Shown: positions 17,637-27,176 of the stretch, in pieces
Numbering within the stretch: the stretch's first letter is position 1
Layout of the letters: the number at the start of each line of letters is the position of its first letter
From: Clostridia bacterium
GTDB lineage: Bacteria > Bacillota > Clostridia > Christensenellales > CAG-138
DNA: 56,374 bases
Reading direction: 5' to 3'
NCBI GenBank assembly: GCA_017438865.1
Contig: JAFRUN010000008.1
Coordinates: forward strand, 1-56,374
Program-made: the position numbers and the translations under genes
Notes under the pieces: model-generated
What the model was told of the DNA's origin: nothing
What the model saw: only the letters and a program-made list of their open reading frames with translations
Databases searched by the model: none

Positions 17637-17664
17637 GATCGGGCAAGCGTTCACTTGCCCGATC
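17637..17664 (-). promoter_or_regulatory. Perfect 11-bp hairpin between dnaK and dnaJ
   Basis: GATCGGGCAAG and its exact complement flank a six-base loop, immediately upstream of the dnaJ ribosome site. No U-run follows. It may stabilise the dnaK mRNA end or modulate dnaJ translation; this is inferred. Confidence 0.65.
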
Positions 17665-17688
17665 CGATCCTGATTCTATTTGATCATT

Positions 17689-19512
17689 TTAGTCCACGAC
17701 CGTGTAGTCCGCGTCGACCACGTCGTCCTTCGGCGGCTGCTGCGCGCTGTTCGGATTCGGCTCCGCACCGGGCTGTTGCTGCGCCTGCTGCTGATAGATC
17801 TTGCCGAAGACCTCATAGCTGACGTTCGTGCACTTCTCGGTCTCTTCCTTGATGCGCGCGTCGTCGGTGCCTTCGAGCGCTTTCTTCAGGTCCGCGACTG
17901 CCGCTTCGACCTTCGCCTTGTCGCCTGCGTCGATCTTGTCGCCGAGCTCACGGAGCGTCTTTTCGGTGGTGTAGACCAGCTGGTCCGCGTGGTTGCGGTT
18001 CTCCGCCGCTTCCTTGCGCTGCTTATCCTCCGCCGCGTAGCGTTCCGCTTCCGCGACCGCCTTCTTGATCTCGTCCTCGTTGAGGTTCGTGGACGCGGTG
18101 ATCGTTACCTGCTGCTGGTTGCCCGTGCCGAGGTCCTTTGCGGAGACGTGCACGATGCCGTTCGCGTCGATGTCAAACGTGACCTCGATCTGCGGTACGC
18201 CTCTGGGCGCCGGCGCGATGCCCGCAAGCTGGAATCTGCCCAAGCTCTTGTTGTACTGCGCCATCTCGCGCTCGCCCTGCAGCACATGGACTTCGACGCT
18301 GGTCTGTCCGTCCGCCGCGGTCGAGAAGATCTGGCTCTTCTTGGTCGGGATGGTCGTGTTGCGCTCAATGAGGCGCGTGAACACGCCGCCGACGGTCTCG
18401 ATGCCCAGCGAAAGAGGCGTGACGTCGAGGAGCAGGATGTCCTTGACCTCGCCGCCGAGCACGCCGCCCTGGATCGCCGCGCCGATCGCGACGCATTCAT
18501 CGGGGTTGATGCCCTTGAACGGCTCTTTGCCGGTGATGTTCTTGACCATTTCCTGCACGGCGGGGATACGGGACGAACCGCCGACGAGGATGACCTTGTT
18601 GATATCGCTGTTAGAAAGCCCTGCATCCGACATCGCCTTCTGGACGCAGACGCGCGTCTTGTCGACGAGGTCCGCGGTCAGCTCGTTGAACTTTGCGCGG
18701 GTGATCGTGCAGTCGAGGTGCAGCGGACCGGCCGGTCCCTGTGTGATGAACGGAATGTTCACGTTGCTCTGCGTCATGCCGGAAAGTTCGATCTTTGCCT
18801 TCTCCGCCGCTTCCTTCAGTCTCTGCAGCGCCATCTTGTCCTTGCGGAGGTCGATGCCGTTGTTGCGCAAAAAGTCGGACGCGATGTAGTCGATCAGACG
18901 CTGGTCGAAGTCGTCGCCGCCGAGGCGGTTGTTGCCCGCGGTCGCAAGCACTTCGAAGACGCCGTCGCCGATCTCGAGGATCGAGACGTCGAACGTGCCG
19001 CCGCCGAGGTCGTAAACCAAGATCTTCTGGTTCGTTTCCTTATCGAGGCCGTACGCCAAAGATGCCGCCGTCGGCTCGTTGATGATACGGAGCACTTCGA
19101 GGCCCGCGATGCGGCCCGCGTCCTTCGTTGCCTGACGCTGGCTGTCGGTGAAGTACGCCGGCACGGTGATGACCGCCTGGGTGACGGTCTCGCCGAGGTA
19201 CGCTTCCGCATCCTGCTTCAGCTTCTGCAGGATCATTGCCGAGATCTCCTGCGGCGTGTAGTCCTTGTCGTCGATGTGGACTTTGTAGGAAGAACCCATC
19301 TCACGCTTGATCGAGGAGACGGTCCTGTCCGGGTTCGTGATCGCCTGACGCTTTGCGATGGAGCCGACCAGACGTTCGCTGCCCTTGAACGCAACGACGG
19401 ACGGAGTGGTTCTTGCGCCTTCCGCGTTGGGGATGACGACCGGATCGCCGCCTTCGAGAATGGCGACGCAGGAGTTTGTGGTGCCCAGGTCAATACCAAT
19501 GATCTTACTCAT
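17689..19512 (-). CDS. dnaK: Chaperone DnaK (Hsp70)
   Basis: 607 residues, full Hsp70 length. Starts [21 protein letters not shown] (phosphate-1 loop), with [14 protein letters not shown] (about 175-188) and [16 protein letters not shown] (about 310-325) in the ATPase domain, the [15 protein letters not shown] hinge, a substrate-binding beta domain and a helical lid ending in the EEVD-like tail [18 protein letters not shown]-driven folding chaperone. Good SD (GGAGGT) before the ATG. Lies between grpE and dnaJ, with stem-loops at both junctions. Confidence 0.98.
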   Translation of the reverse strand: MSKIIGIDLGTTNSCVAILEGGDPVVIPNAEGARTTPSVVAFKGSERLVGSIAKRQAITNPDRTVSSIKREMGSSYKVHIDDKDYTPQEISAMILQKLKQDAEAYLGETVTQAVITVPAYFTDSQRQATKDAGRIAGLEVLRIINEPTAASLAYGLDKETNQKILVYDLGGGTFDVSILEIGDGVFEVLATAGNNRLGGDDFDQRLIDYIASDFLRNNGIDLRKDKMALQRLKEAAEKAKIELSGMTQSNVNIPFITQGPAGPLHLDCTITRAKFNELTADLVDKTRVCVQKAMSDAGLSNSDINKVILVGGSSRIPAVQEMVKNITGKEPFKGINPDECVAIGAAIQGGVLGGEVKDILLLDVTPLSLGIETVGGVFTRLIERNTTIPTKKSQIFSTAADGQTSVEVHVLQGEREMAQYNKSLGRFQLAGIAPAPRGVPQIEVTFDIDANGIVHVSAKDLGTGNQQQVTITASTNLNEDEIKKAVAEAERYAAEDKQRKEAAENRNHADQLVYTTEKTLRELGDKIDAGDKAKVEAAVADLKKALEGTDDARIKEETEKCTNVSYEVFGKIYQQQAQQQPGAEPNPNSAQQPPKDDVVDADYTVVD

Positions 19513-19559
19513 ATTCTGATACCTCCGAATTCTTTGAGATTAACCTTTTTATTCTATGC

Positions 19560-19582
19560 AAACAAGCGGGAAATACTTGTTT
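19560..19582 (-). promoter_or_regulatory. Stem-loop between grpE and dnaK
   Basis: Seven pairs (AAACAAG with CTTGTTT) around a nine-base loop in the 75-base grpE-dnaK gap, with no U-run. A possible mRNA processing or stability element. Confidence 0.4.
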
Positions 19583-19587
19583 TTGCC

Positions 19588-20157
19588 TTATTCAGAAACC
19601 TTCACCATGCTGTGGCGAACGATCTTTTCTTTCACTTTGTAGCCCTTCTGGAAGGTCTGCACGATGTTGCCGCTTTCCATGCCTTCGACCGCTTCGGTCA
19701 TCACCGCGTTGTGCAGTTCGGGATCGAACGCGCCGTCCGACGGGATCTCCTCGAGCCCTTCCTTTTTCAGGATGTCGGCGAGTTTCTTATGTACGAGCTT
19801 CACACCGTCCGCCCAGCCGTCCGCTTTTTCGTCGCTTTCCGCGACGCGGTCGAAATCGTCCAGCACCGGCAAGAGCGCTTTGATGCAGTCGCGCTTGCCC
19901 TCGTCGTAGCTGTCCGCGCGCACCGTTGCGTTCCGTTTGCGGAAGTTGTCGAAATCCGCCTGGTTGCGCTGTAAAAGCGCGATCGTGTCGTCCAGCTTCT
20001 TTTGCAGCTCGTCGATGTGTTTCTTGACCGTCTCAAGCTCTTCCTGCGTCATCGTGACGACGTCGGACGCCTGTTCTTCGGTCTTCTCCTCCGCGGTCGT
20101 TTCGACCGTTTCAGGTTCCTTCACCGCTTCATGCGGCTTGTTCTTTTTGGAAGCCAA
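19588..20157 (-). CDS. grpE: Nucleotide exchange factor GrpE
   Basis: 189 residues. An acidic, disordered N-terminus (1-40), a long coiled coil (about 42-90, ELETVKKHIDELQKKLDDT), FDNFRKR, the conserved LLPVLDDFDRV helix and the C-terminal beta domain with GAFDPELHNAV and VVQ-like IVQTFQKGYK. It releases ADP from DnaK. Begins four bases after the hrcA stop, so the two are co-transcribed. Confidence 0.97.
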   Translation of the reverse strand: MASKKNKPHEAVKEPETVETTAEEKTEEQASDVVTMTQEELETVKKHIDELQKKLDDTIALLQRNQADFDNFRKRNATVRADSYDEGKRDCIKALLPVLDDFDRVAESDEKADGWADGVKLVHKKLADILKKEGLEEIPSDGAFDPELHNAVMTEAVEGMESGNIVQTFQKGYKVKEKIVRHSMVKVSE

Positions 20158-20161
20158 GTTC

Positions 20162-21193
20162 CTATTCCTCCTTCAAAAACGATTGCAGCACCGTACCGAG
20201 GTTGGTCTGCACATTTTTCAAAATACTCAGCACGCGGGCGTAGTCCATTCTGGTCGGTCCGATCACGCCGAAGCTGCCGACCGGCGTTCCGTTCACGCGA
20301 TAGCTCGCGGTGACCACGCTGCAGTCCTGAAAGCCCTCCTGCTCGTTCTCGCTGCCGATCGTGACCGTGAACTCCATGCTGGACGCCTTTTTCAGCATCC
20401 GGTACATGCTGTCCTTCTGCTCGACCGTGGCAAGAAACGTCTTTGCCTTATTGACGTCGCTGTACTCGGGGTATTCCAGCATGTTCGTCGCGCCGGAAAG
20501 CTCGACCATGCGGCGATCGCTCGACTGGTTTTCGCACAGCGTGAGCAGCAGCGATTCCACGAAATCCGCACGGGCGGAAAGCTCGCCGCCGAGCTCGCGC
20601 ACGAGCTTCGACGAAACCGTCGACATACGGCAGTCCGAAAATCTTGCCGTGATCGCCTTGCTGATGCGGTCCAGCTCCTCCGGTCCGATGTCCTCCGGCA
20701 CGTCGATGACCGTGTTCTGCGACACGCCCGCGTCGGTCACGACGACCGCCAGCGCCTTGCCCGGCATCAGCGGAATGAGCTGCAGATGCTTTAACCGGTT
20801 TACGCCGATGTCCGGCATCATGACGACGGCCGTGTAATGCGTGATCTCCGAAAGCGCCTTCGCCGTGGAGCGCAGCACCGCGTCGACGCCGTGCACATGC
20901 TCGCGGAAGTATCCGTACAGGAGCTTCGATTCCTCGTCACTCAGGTGCGCGCGCTGCATCATCTGATCGACGTACAGGCGATACGCCTTTTCGGAAGGGA
21001 TGCGCCCCGCCGACGTGTGCGGCTGCGCCAGATACCCGAGCGTTTCGAGGTCCGCCATCTCGTTGCGGATCGTCGCGGACGACCATTTCATGCCGCTCTG
21101 CGAAAGCGCCTTCGATCCGACCGGGCTCGCCGAAAGAATGTACTCGTCAACGATCGCACGCAGGATCTGCAGCTTTCTTTGATCCAGTTCCAT
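20162..21193 (-). CDS. hrcA: Heat-inducible transcription repressor HrcA
   Basis: 343 residues. N-terminal winged helix (LDQRKLQILRAIVDEYI; SATIRNEMADLETLGYL recognition helix), a GAF-like middle domain and the C-terminal GPTRMDYARVLSIL motif, all diagnostic of HrcA. Represses its own operon by binding CIRCE, which is found at 21212-21238. GGAGG lies eight bases before the ATG. First gene of hrcA-grpE-dnaK-dnaJ. Confidence 0.97.
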   Translation of the reverse strand: MELDQRKLQILRAIVDEYILSASPVGSKALSQSGMKWSSATIRNEMADLETLGYLAQPHTSAGRIPSEKAYRLYVDQMMQRAHLSDEESKLLYGYFREHVHGVDAVLRSTAKALSEITHYTAVVMMPDIGVNRLKHLQLIPLMPGKALAVVVTDAGVSQNTVIDVPEDIGPEELDRISKAITARFSDCRMSTVSSKLVRELGGELSARADFVESLLLTLCENQSSDRRMVELSGATNMLEYPEYSDVNKAKTFLATVEQKDSMYRMLKKASSMEFTVTIGSENEQEGFQDCSVVTASYRVNGTPVGSFGVIGPTRMDYARVLSILKNVQTNLGTVLQSFLKEE

Positions 21194-21211
21194 GCGATCG
21201 CCTCCTTTCTT

Positions 21212-21238
21212 TTAGCACTCCGTTTCTTCGAGTGCTAA
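21212..21238. promoter_or_regulatory. CIRCE operator of HrcA
   Basis: Perfect TTAGCACTC - nine bases - GAGTGCTAA. It sits between the hrcA promoter and ribosome site, in the transcribed leader. Confidence 0.97.
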
Positions 21239-21249
21239 TCACTATGCAT

Positions 21250-21278
21250 AAGATACCACTATGATGCACAATAGTCAA
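21250..21278 (-). promoter_or_regulatory. Sigma-A promoter of the hrcA operon
   Basis: Minus strand -35 TTGACT at 21273-21278, a 17-base spacer and -10 TATCTT at 21250-21255; CIRCE begins about 12 bases downstream of the -10. Confidence 0.75.
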
Positions 21279-21387
21279 GTGAACTTCGGGGCAACAATGT
21301 GAAACAAAAGTGAACTCTGAAAAAGCAGTCCTTTCTTGCGGCGGATTCGTTCCTGTGATACAATACCGGAAACGGAGGAAAACGGAA

Positions 21388-22155
21388 ATGGCAAGGATCG
21401 ATCCGATCGAACGAAGCATCTATTCGTGCATCTGCAGCAGCGAAGACGGAATCAAGGCGCGCGACATCGCCCGCACACTGCGCGTAGATGCGACAACGGT
21501 AAATCATTTTCTGTACGGTTCGCCGTTTATGAAGGAGCTGTGCTGGCAGGACGACGAGTACCTATGGCACGGACAGATCCTGCAGACGCGCCCGCATTAC
21601 GGGTTGGCAGAGTTTTCCGGCTTCTATTCCTCCGTGCGCGAATTCCTTGACATGGACGAAGCGCGTTGGCTCGCGCTCTTAAAACTCGGCTGCGAGAACG
21701 TCGGCCGCAATCTGAACGACACGCGCGGTCTGTTCCATTCGTTCACCGACACGCGAAAAACGATGCGCGACCTGTTTCGCGATCTCAACGAATTCGGTTA
21801 TCCGAAGGAGCTTTCCGACGATTGGGAGATCGTCTTTGAACTGCGCATCAAAAAGGGAAAACATATCCGCATCTATGCCGATGTTCTGCTGATCACGCGG
21901 CGGCATGTCTTTTCCCTTGAATTCAAGATGAAGGACCGCATCGAAGCGGACGAGGTTGCGCAATGCGCCAAATACTGCGAATACCTTGACGTGATCTTCG
22001 GCGACAGCTACGAGATCATCCCCGTTCTGGTGCTGACAAAAGCAACCGATCTCTACGAAGATGTGACCGTTCCGCACACCGATGCCTCCGTACAAGTCTG
22101 CTCCGGCGATATGCTCTACAACGCTCTCGATTTCTATCTCGGTTTTTTGCATTGA
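21388..22155 (+). CDS. Predicted PD-(D/E)XK nuclease-like protein with N-terminal helix-turn-helix
   Basis: 255 residues from the ATG at 21388, with CGGAGGAAAACGGA upstream. Residues 1-60 resemble a winged helix (GIKARDIARTLRVDATTVNHFL). The C-terminal half fits the PD-(D/E)XK nuclease core: Asp165 in IRIYADVLLI, Glu178-x-Lys180 in VFSLEFKMK, and a helix with Gln192 and Tyr (EVAQCAKYCEYL). I know no characterised relative with this architecture. A role in DNA repair, restriction or defence is possible but unproven. It stands alone, with its own terminator, facing away from the heat-shock operon. Confidence 0.6.
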   Translation: MARIDPIERSIYSCICSSEDGIKARDIARTLRVDATTVNHFLYGSPFMKELCWQDDEYLWHGQILQTRPHYGLAEFSGFYSSVREFLDMDEARWLALLKLGCENVGRNLNDTRGLFHSFTDTRKTMRDLFRDLNEFGYPKELSDDWEIVFELRIKKGKHIRIYADVLLITRRHVFSLEFKMKDRIEADEVAQCAKYCEYLDVIFGDSYEIIPVLVLTKATDLYEDVTVPHTDASVQVCSGDMLYNALDFYLGFLH

Positions 22156-22173
22156 ATCTAATGTACGAAACGA

Positions 22174-22205
22174 AAAAAGCACCCGACGGTCGCCGGGTGC
22201 TTTTA
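22174..22205. terminator. Terminator between nuclease-like gene and hemW
   Basis: AAAAAAGCACCCG pairs with CGGGTGCTTTT; the A- and T-runs allow use in both directions. Confidence 0.8.
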
Positions 22206-22213
22206 CTTTGCTC

Positions 22214-23380
22214 TTACCTCAAAAAATCGATCAGCCGCCGTTCGCGGAAGTCCCTGAGGACGGAATCGAGGTGATCCATGCCGATCCTGTTGAGCCGCAG
22301 AAAGTCCGGATCGGAATGGTCCCAGAAGCCGTACCGGTCGTTTTTGTCGTAGGCGGATCGATACGTTTCGATCACGTCGCAGCCGAAGCGGTCGGAAAAT
22401 GCCGCGCGGTCGATGCCTTTTACGAGGCGCAGACCGAGCATCACGGACTCGAACATCTGCTCAAAGGTGTTTGTGATGATGCGCTCCGCACGGGGCAGCT
22501 TTCCCTTTCCGATCTTTTTCAGATACGCCGGAATGCTTCTTTCATTCGAAAACCGCACCCAAAAGCCGTCCTCGACCATCGACGAGTGCGCGGCGACGCC
22601 GAGCCCCAGATACGGTTCGTTGTGCCAGTAAATGAGGTTATGGCGACACTCGAAGCCCGACATTGCAAAGTTACTGACCTCATAGCGCCGGTAGCCGAGC
22701 GCGTCCAAAAGGTCCATGCCCGCGTCCTCCATGTCGGCGACGGCGTCGGCGTCCGGCAGCGTTTCGCGCCCGTGCATCACGTCGTCGTAAAGCGGCGTTT
22801 CCTCCTCCAGGATCAGCGAATAGGCAGAGATATGCGTGGGCTCCAAAGCCGCGACGGTGCGGATCGCGTCAAGATAATCCGCCTGCCCCTGCCCCGGCAG
22901 TCCGTGCATCAGGTCGACGTTGATATTTGTAAAGCCCGCGTCCCGCGCGGCGGCGTAGGTCACGAGAAACTCCTCGTAGGTGTGCACGCGCCCGATGCGG
23001 GAAAGAAGGTCGTTCTGCGTCGCCTGCAGACCGATCGAAAGCCGGTTGAAGCCCGCGTCAAAGAGCCGCTTCAAGCCGTTGAAGCCGATCGTCTTGGGGT
23101 TGCACTCGATCGAAATCTCCGCGTCCGGTTCGACCGCAAACGTGTTTCGGATCGCGCCGAGGATCGCGCAAAGGTCTTCCGCGGGCAGCACGGTCGGCGT
23201 GCCGCCGCCGAAGAATACGGTTTTCACGCGTTCGCCGGGATACTTCGCCCCGGAAAGCGCGATCTCCGTTTCCAAAGCAGCACGATACCGCCCCGCGGTT
23301 TCGTCGACCGGGATCGAACAGAAATCGCAGTAGCGGCATTTTTTGAGACAGTATGGGATATGTACGTAGACGCCGATCAT
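22214..23380 (-). CDS. hemW: Radical SAM heme chaperone HemW-like
   Basis: 388 residues from the ATG at 23380, which overlaps the lepA stop (ATGA); the frame continues upstream inside lepA but is not used. The radical SAM cluster motif is [10 protein letters not shown] (Cx3Cx2C, about 11-18), followed by [11 protein letters not shown] and the HemN-like GLGVAAHS. HemW proteins insert heme into partners; older annotation is oxygen-independent coproporphyrinogen oxidase. The extra N-terminal Cys of true HemN is not seen. lepA-hemW adjacency is common in Bacillota. Confidence 0.9.
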   Translation of the reverse strand: MIGVYVHIPYCLKKCRYCDFCSIPVDETAGRYRAALETEIALSGAKYPGERVKTVFFGGGTPTVLPAEDLCAILGAIRNTFAVEPDAEISIECNPKTIGFNGLKRLFDAGFNRLSIGLQATQNDLLSRIGRVHTYEEFLVTYAAARDAGFTNINVDLMHGLPGQGQADYLDAIRTVAALEPTHISAYSLILEEETPLYDDVMHGRETLPDADAVADMEDAGMDLLDALGYRRYEVSNFAMSGFECRHNLIYWHNEPYLGLGVAAHSSMVEDGFWVRFSNERSIPAYLKKIGKGKLPRAERIITNTFEQMFESVMLGLRLVKGIDRAAFSDRFGCDVIETYRSAYDKNDRYGFWDHSDPDFLRLNRIGMDHLDSVLRDFRERRLIDFLR

Positions 23381-25182
23381 CCGTTGATGCGCAGCACGCT
23401 CATGAAGGCGTCGCTCGGCACGGCGACGGAGCCGACCTGCCGCATACGCTTCTTGCCTTCCTTCTGCTTTTCGAGCAGCTTCTTTTTGCGCGTGATATCG
23501 CCGCCGTAGCACTTTGCCAGAACATCCTTGCGCACGGCTTTCACCGTCTCGCGCGCGATGATCTTGCTGCCGATCGCCGCCTGCACGGGGATCTCGAACT
23601 GCTGGCGCGGAATGACGTCCTTGAGCTTTTCGGCGACGGCGCGTCCTTTTGCATACGCACGGTCCTTATGCACGATGGTGCTGAGCGCGTCGCACATTTC
23701 GCCGTTCAGCAGGAAATCGAGCCGCACGAGCTCGCTTCTCGCGTAGCCCGAAAGCTCGTAGTCGAACGACGCGTAGCCGCGGCTTCTGGACTTTAAGCTG
23801 TCGAAGAAATCGTAGATGATCTCGTTCAGCGGCAGCACATAATGCAGATTCACGCGGTCGGCCTCGATGTACTGCATGTCGATGAACGTGCCGCGGTTGT
23901 TCTGGCACAGCTCCATGATCGAGCCGACGTACTCGGACGGCGTCATGATCGTCGCCTTCACGATCGGCTCCTCCATGTAGTCGATCTCCGCCGCGTTCGG
24001 CAGGTTCGTCGGGTTGTCGATGACGAGCTTCCGTCCGTCCAGCGTATACACATGATACACGACCGACGGCGCGGTGGTGACGAGGTCGAGATCGAACTCG
24101 CGCTCGAGCCGCTCCGTGATGATCTCCATATGAAGGAGGCCGAGGAAGCCGCAGCGGAAGCCGTAACCCAGCGCCGCGGACGTCTCGTGCTCGTAGCTTA
24201 ACGACGCGTCGTTCAGCTTCAGCTTGTCGAGCGCCTCCTTGAGATCGTCGTAATGCGCGCCGTCCGCCGGATACACGCCGCAGAAGACCATCGAGTTCGC
24301 CTGCTTATAGCCGGGCAGCGCTTCCTTTGCGGGACGGTTCGCTTCGGTGATCGTGTCGCCGACCTTTGTTTCCGCAACGCTCTTGATCGAGGCGGCGACA
24401 TAGCCGACCTCGCCCGCCGTCAGGGAATCGACCGGCTTCCACGTCGGTGCGAACACACCGACTTCGGTGACGTCGAACTCGTTGCCGGTCGCCATCGAAC
24501 GGATGCGCGTCCCCGCCTTGACCGTGCCGTCGAACACGCGCACATAGGACAGCGCGCCCTTGTAATTGTCGTAGAAGCAGTCGAAGATCAGCGCCTTCAA
24601 GGGCGCGTCCGGATCGCCGGTCGGCGCGGGAACCGCGTCCACGATGCGCGCCAGAACTTCCCCGACATTCTGCCCCGTCTTTGCCGAAATGCACGGCGCG
24701 TCCTCGGCGGGAATGCCGATGACGTCCTCGATCTCATGGATCACGCGTTCCGGCTCGGCGCTCGGCAGGTCGACCTTGTTGACGACCGGAAGCACCTCAA
24801 GCCCGTTGTCCACCGCAAGGTACACGTTCGCAAGCGTCTGCGCTTCGATGCCCTGCGTGGCGTCGACGACCAGCACCGCGCCTTCGCACGCGGCGAGCGC
24901 GCGCGAAACCTCGTAATTGAAGTCCACGTGGCCCGGCGTGTCGATCAGGTTGAACATGTAGGTCTTGCCGTCGGTATGGTGATAAAACATGCGCACGGCG
25001 GACGCCTTGATCGTGATGCCGCGCTCGCGCTCGATGTCCATGGAATCCAGAAGCTGCTCCTCCATGTCGCGCTTGGCGACGGTGTCGGTCAGCTCCATCA
25101 TGCGGTCGGCAAGCGTCGACTTGCCGTGATCGATGTGCGCGATGATCGAAAAATTGCGAATCAGGTTCGGATCAAAATTCAT
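23377..25182 (-). CDS. lepA: Elongation factor 4 (LepA)
   Basis: 601 residues from the ATG at 25182 with GGAGGT upstream, giving [21 protein letters not shown]1 [10 protein letters not shown], the switch-II DTPGH motif ([10 protein letters not shown]), NKVDLP as G4 and a SAK-like CISAKTG as G5. No domain IV, and a LepA-type C-terminus ([20 protein letters not shown]). A GTPase that back-translocates or remodels stalled ribosomes. Overlaps hemW by four bases. Confidence 0.97.
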   Translation of the reverse strand: MNFDPNLIRNFSIIAHIDHGKSTLADRMMELTDTVAKRDMEEQLLDSMDIERERGITIKASAVRMFYHHTDGKTYMFNLIDTPGHVDFNYEVSRALAACEGAVLVVDATQGIEAQTLANVYLAVDNGLEVLPVVNKVDLPSAEPERVIHEIEDVIGIPAEDAPCISAKTGQNVGEVLARIVDAVPAPTGDPDAPLKALIFDCFYDNYKGALSYVRVFDGTVKAGTRIRSMATGNEFDVTEVGVFAPTWKPVDSLTAGEVGYVAASIKSVAETKVGDTITEANRPAKEALPGYKQANSMVFCGVYPADGAHYDDLKEALDKLKLNDASLSYEHETSAALGYGFRCGFLGLLHMEIITERLEREFDLDLVTTAPSVVYHVYTLDGRKLVIDNPTNLPNAAEIDYMEEPIVKATIMTPSEYVGSIMELCQNNRGTFIDMQYIEADRVNLHYVLPLNEIIYDFFDSLKSRSRGYASFDYELSGYARSELVRLDFLLNGEMCDALSTIVHKDRAYAKGRAVAEKLKDVIPRQQFEIPVQAAIGSKIIARETVKAVRKDVLAKCYGGDITRKKKLLEKQKEGKKRMRQVGSVAVPSDAFMSVLRING

Positions 25183-25204
25183 AACTACCTCCAAGGGTAA
25201 CAAT

Positions 25205-25248
25205 ATCATACATTACCGTTGCCAAAAATGCAAGAATTGTGATATAAT
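25205..25248. promoter_or_regulatory. Overlapping divergent promoters of lepA and the LUD gene
   Basis: Minus: TTGCAT (25228-25233), 17 bases, TATGAT (25205-25210) for lepA. Plus: TTGCCA (25219-25224), 18 bases, TATAAT (25243-25248) for the LUD gene. The two overlap, so firing of one may hinder the other. Confidence 0.7.
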
Positions 25249-25276
25249 CCAATCAATCTATACGGAGGTAAACACT

Positions 25277-25888
25277 ATGATTTCGGAACTGGAAGCCGTC
25301 GCAAAGCGGCTCAATGAACGCGGTTTTCTTGCCGACGTCTGCAAAACGCCCGAAGAGGCGAAAGAACTGATCTTGAACTACATCGGCGACCGTTCCGTCG
25401 GCATCGCGGGCTCCGCGACCGTGCGCGATCTGGGGCTTTACGAAGCGCTCACCGCGCGCGGCAACACCGTTTACTGGCACTGGAAGGTCGAGAAGCCGCA
25501 GGTCGAGCAAACGCGGATCAACGCGATCGGCGCGGACGTGTATTTGTGCTCGTCGAACGCGATCACCGAGGACGGACGTCTCGTCAACATCGACGGAACG
25601 GGCAACCGCCTCGCGGGCATCATCTACGGTCCGAAAACCGTCATCCTGGCCGTCGGCAGAAACAAGCTGGTCAAGGATTATGAAGAAGCGATCGCACGGA
25701 TCAAGCGCGACGCCTGCGGTCCGAACGCGCGCCGGCAGGGCTTCAAAACGCCGTGCTCGATCGACAACGTCTGCCGCGACTGCCGCCCGCCGGTACGCAT
25801 GTGCAACGTGACCGCCATCACGGAATATCCGTCGCGCCGCCATCAGGCGTTCCGGATCATTCTGATCGACGAGGACATGGGACTATGA
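25277..25888 (+). CDS. LUD-domain (LutC/YkgG-like) protein
   Basis: 203 residues from the ATG at 25277 with GGAGGT upstream. Single LUD domain (DUF162): SVGIAGSATVRDLGLYEAL at about 39-57, YLCSSNAITEDGRLVNIDGTGNR, and PKTVILAVGRNKLV; four Cys near the C-terminus (CGPNARR, PCSIDNVCRDCRPPVRMC) could bind a metal or cluster. LUD proteins include lactate-oxidation subunits, but this short stand-alone clostridial form has no known substrate. The stop overlaps the start of the MazG-like gene (ATGA). Confidence 0.85.
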   Translation: MISELEAVAKRLNERGFLADVCKTPEEAKELILNYIGDRSVGIAGSATVRDLGLYEALTARGNTVYWHWKVEKPQVEQTRINAIGADVYLCSSNAITEDGRLVNIDGTGNRLAGIIYGPKTVILAVGRNKLVKDYEEAIARIKRDACGPNARRQGFKTPCSIDNVCRDCRPPVRMCNVTAITEYPSRRHQAFRIILIDEDMGL

Positions 25889-26220
25889 CGATCAACGAGT
25901 ATCAGAAGCTCGCCATGACCACGCTGAACCCCGCGCTTTCCGAAAAGGAAGTGCTCTTAAACGGCGTCATGGGGCTCTGCGGCGAATCGGGCGAGGCGAT
26001 CGACCTCGTCAAAAAGTGGATGATGCAGGGCCACGAGCTTGACAAGGCGCATCTTGCGAAAGAGCTCGGCGACGTCGCATGGTATCTCGCCGAGACCGCC
26101 ACCGCGATCGGCTACGATCTGGAAACCATTTTGCAGGCGAACATCGACAAGCTGAAAGCCCGCTATCCCGAGGGCTTTGACGCCGATCGTTCGATGCACC
26201 GCAAAAACGGCGACGAATAA
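25885..26220 (+). CDS. MazG-like nucleotide pyrophosphohydrolase
   Basis: 111 residues. The helical MazG/all-alpha NTP-PPase pattern is clear: GLCGESGEAIDLVKK provides the first acidic cluster (ExxE) and HLAKELGDVAWYLAETA the second (ExxD). Such enzymes hydrolyse non-canonical or excess (d)NTPs to NMP and pyrophosphate. Translationally coupled to the LUD gene by ATGA; a terminator follows directly. Confidence 0.88.
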   Translation: MTINEYQKLAMTTLNPALSEKEVLLNGVMGLCGESGEAIDLVKKWMMQGHELDKAHLAKELGDVAWYLAETATAIGYDLETILQANIDKLKARYPEGFDADRSMHRKNGDE

Positions 26221-26231
26221 GAACGCATATT

Positions 26232-26265
26232 AAAAGACCGGCAGAATCTTCTGCCGGTCTTTTTA
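26232..26265. terminator. Terminator after the MazG-like gene
   Basis: AAAAGACCGGCAG pairs with CTGCCGGTCTTTT around AATCTT; it is symmetric enough to serve the convergent coiled-coil gene too. Confidence 0.85.
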
Positions 26266-26273
26266 TAAACGGA

Positions 26274-27176
26274 TTATTCTTCCTCTTCGTCCTCTTCGTC
26301 ATCGGAGAAGGAGAAGATGCTGCGGCGCTTCTTCTTGGGCGCGGGACGCTCTTCCTCGACTTCGTCGTCGTATTCTTCCTCGTCCTCGTCGACTTCCTCA
26401 ATGCCGAGCATACGGGCGAAAAAGCCCTTCTTACGCGGCTTCTTCTCCTCTTCTTCCTCGTAGTCGTCCTCCTCCTCGACGGGCGCGGGACGGGCTGCGG
26501 GCTTCTGCGTCTTCACCGCCGGCTCCTGACGGCGAGCGGGCTCCTGACGGCGAACCGGCTCACGGCGCGGCTCGACGACCGGCACCGAGATCGGCGCGGG
26601 TTCGGGTTCGGGAATGTTCAGCTCCGGCGCGACGGGCTTCGGACGGACGTCCAGCTCCTCGCGGTTGCCGTTGATCATCTTCATGTAGTCGTTGAGATAC
26701 CGCTGCACGTCGGCAAGGATGTCGTCCGCATAGGCGCGCGCGCCGCTGCAGATCGAATCGGCGTTCTCCTCCGCCGCCTGACGAAGATCGTCCGCGCGCT
26801 TCACCGCCGCCTGATAGACGGAGCTCTCGGAAACGAGGCCCTCGTATTCCGCGACCGCCTGACGGTACACGTTCTCCGCCGCCTCCTGCGCCTGCTCGCG
26901 CAGTTCGTTTGCTTCCTTCTGCGCTTCCGCAACGATTTCATCCGCCTGCTCGTTTGCGTCGCGAAGGGTATTTTCCTTCTCCGCGATGATGCCGCTTGCT
27001 CTGCGGATATCCTCCGGAATCGTCGCCTTGAGATCGTCCAGGAGCGTGAGCAGCTCCTCCTCGTCGATGATGCGACGGCTGCCCGCGTTGTTGAATCTCG
27101 GTTTCGGACTGTCCGCAACCAGTTGTTCGATCTTCGAAAGAATGCTGAAGATCTTCATTGTCTGTACGCCGTTCAT
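26274..27176 (-). CDS. Coiled-coil protein with acidic C-terminal tail
   Basis: 300 residues from the ATG at 27176, which overlaps the coaD stop (ATGA); ATG 27158 is an alternative. Residues about 1-60 match the small conserved protein that follows coaD in many Clostridia (MKIFSILSKIEQLV...RIIDEEELLTLLDDLKATIPEDI). A long helical coiled coil reminiscent of ATP synthase b subunit/DivIVA (about 60-175) follows. The last 130 residues are unusual: a Pro/Glu/Arg linker with repeated REPVRRQEPARRQEP, then clusters of Glu/Asp alternating with KKKRR. Function unknown; possibly a scaffold or cell-division-associated protein. Confidence 0.75.
   Translation of the reverse strand: MNGVQTMKIFSILSKIEQLVADSPKPRFNNAGSRRIIDEEELLTLLDDLKATIPEDIRRASGIIAEKENTLRDANEQADEIVAEAQKEANELREQAQEAAENVYRQAVAEYEGLVSESSVYQAAVKRADDLRQAAEENADSICSGARAYADDILADVQRYLNDYMKMINGNREELDVRPKPVAPELNIPEPEPAPISVPVVEPRREPVRRQEPARRQEPAVKTQKPAARPAPVEEEDDYEEEEEKKPRKKGFFARMLGIEEVDEDEEEYDDEVEEERPAPKKKRRSIFSFSDDEEDEEEE

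Noticed and set aside
17680..19974. 764-codon open frame opposite dnaK and grpE
   Set aside because: Antisense shadow of highly biased codons in GC-rich DNA; the product is low-complexity and dnaK is certain on the other strand.
15257..22155. Methyltransferase and PD-(D/E)XK protein as a split restriction-modification pair
   Set aside because: Separated by the complete heat-shock operon with separate promoters; no evidence of linkage.
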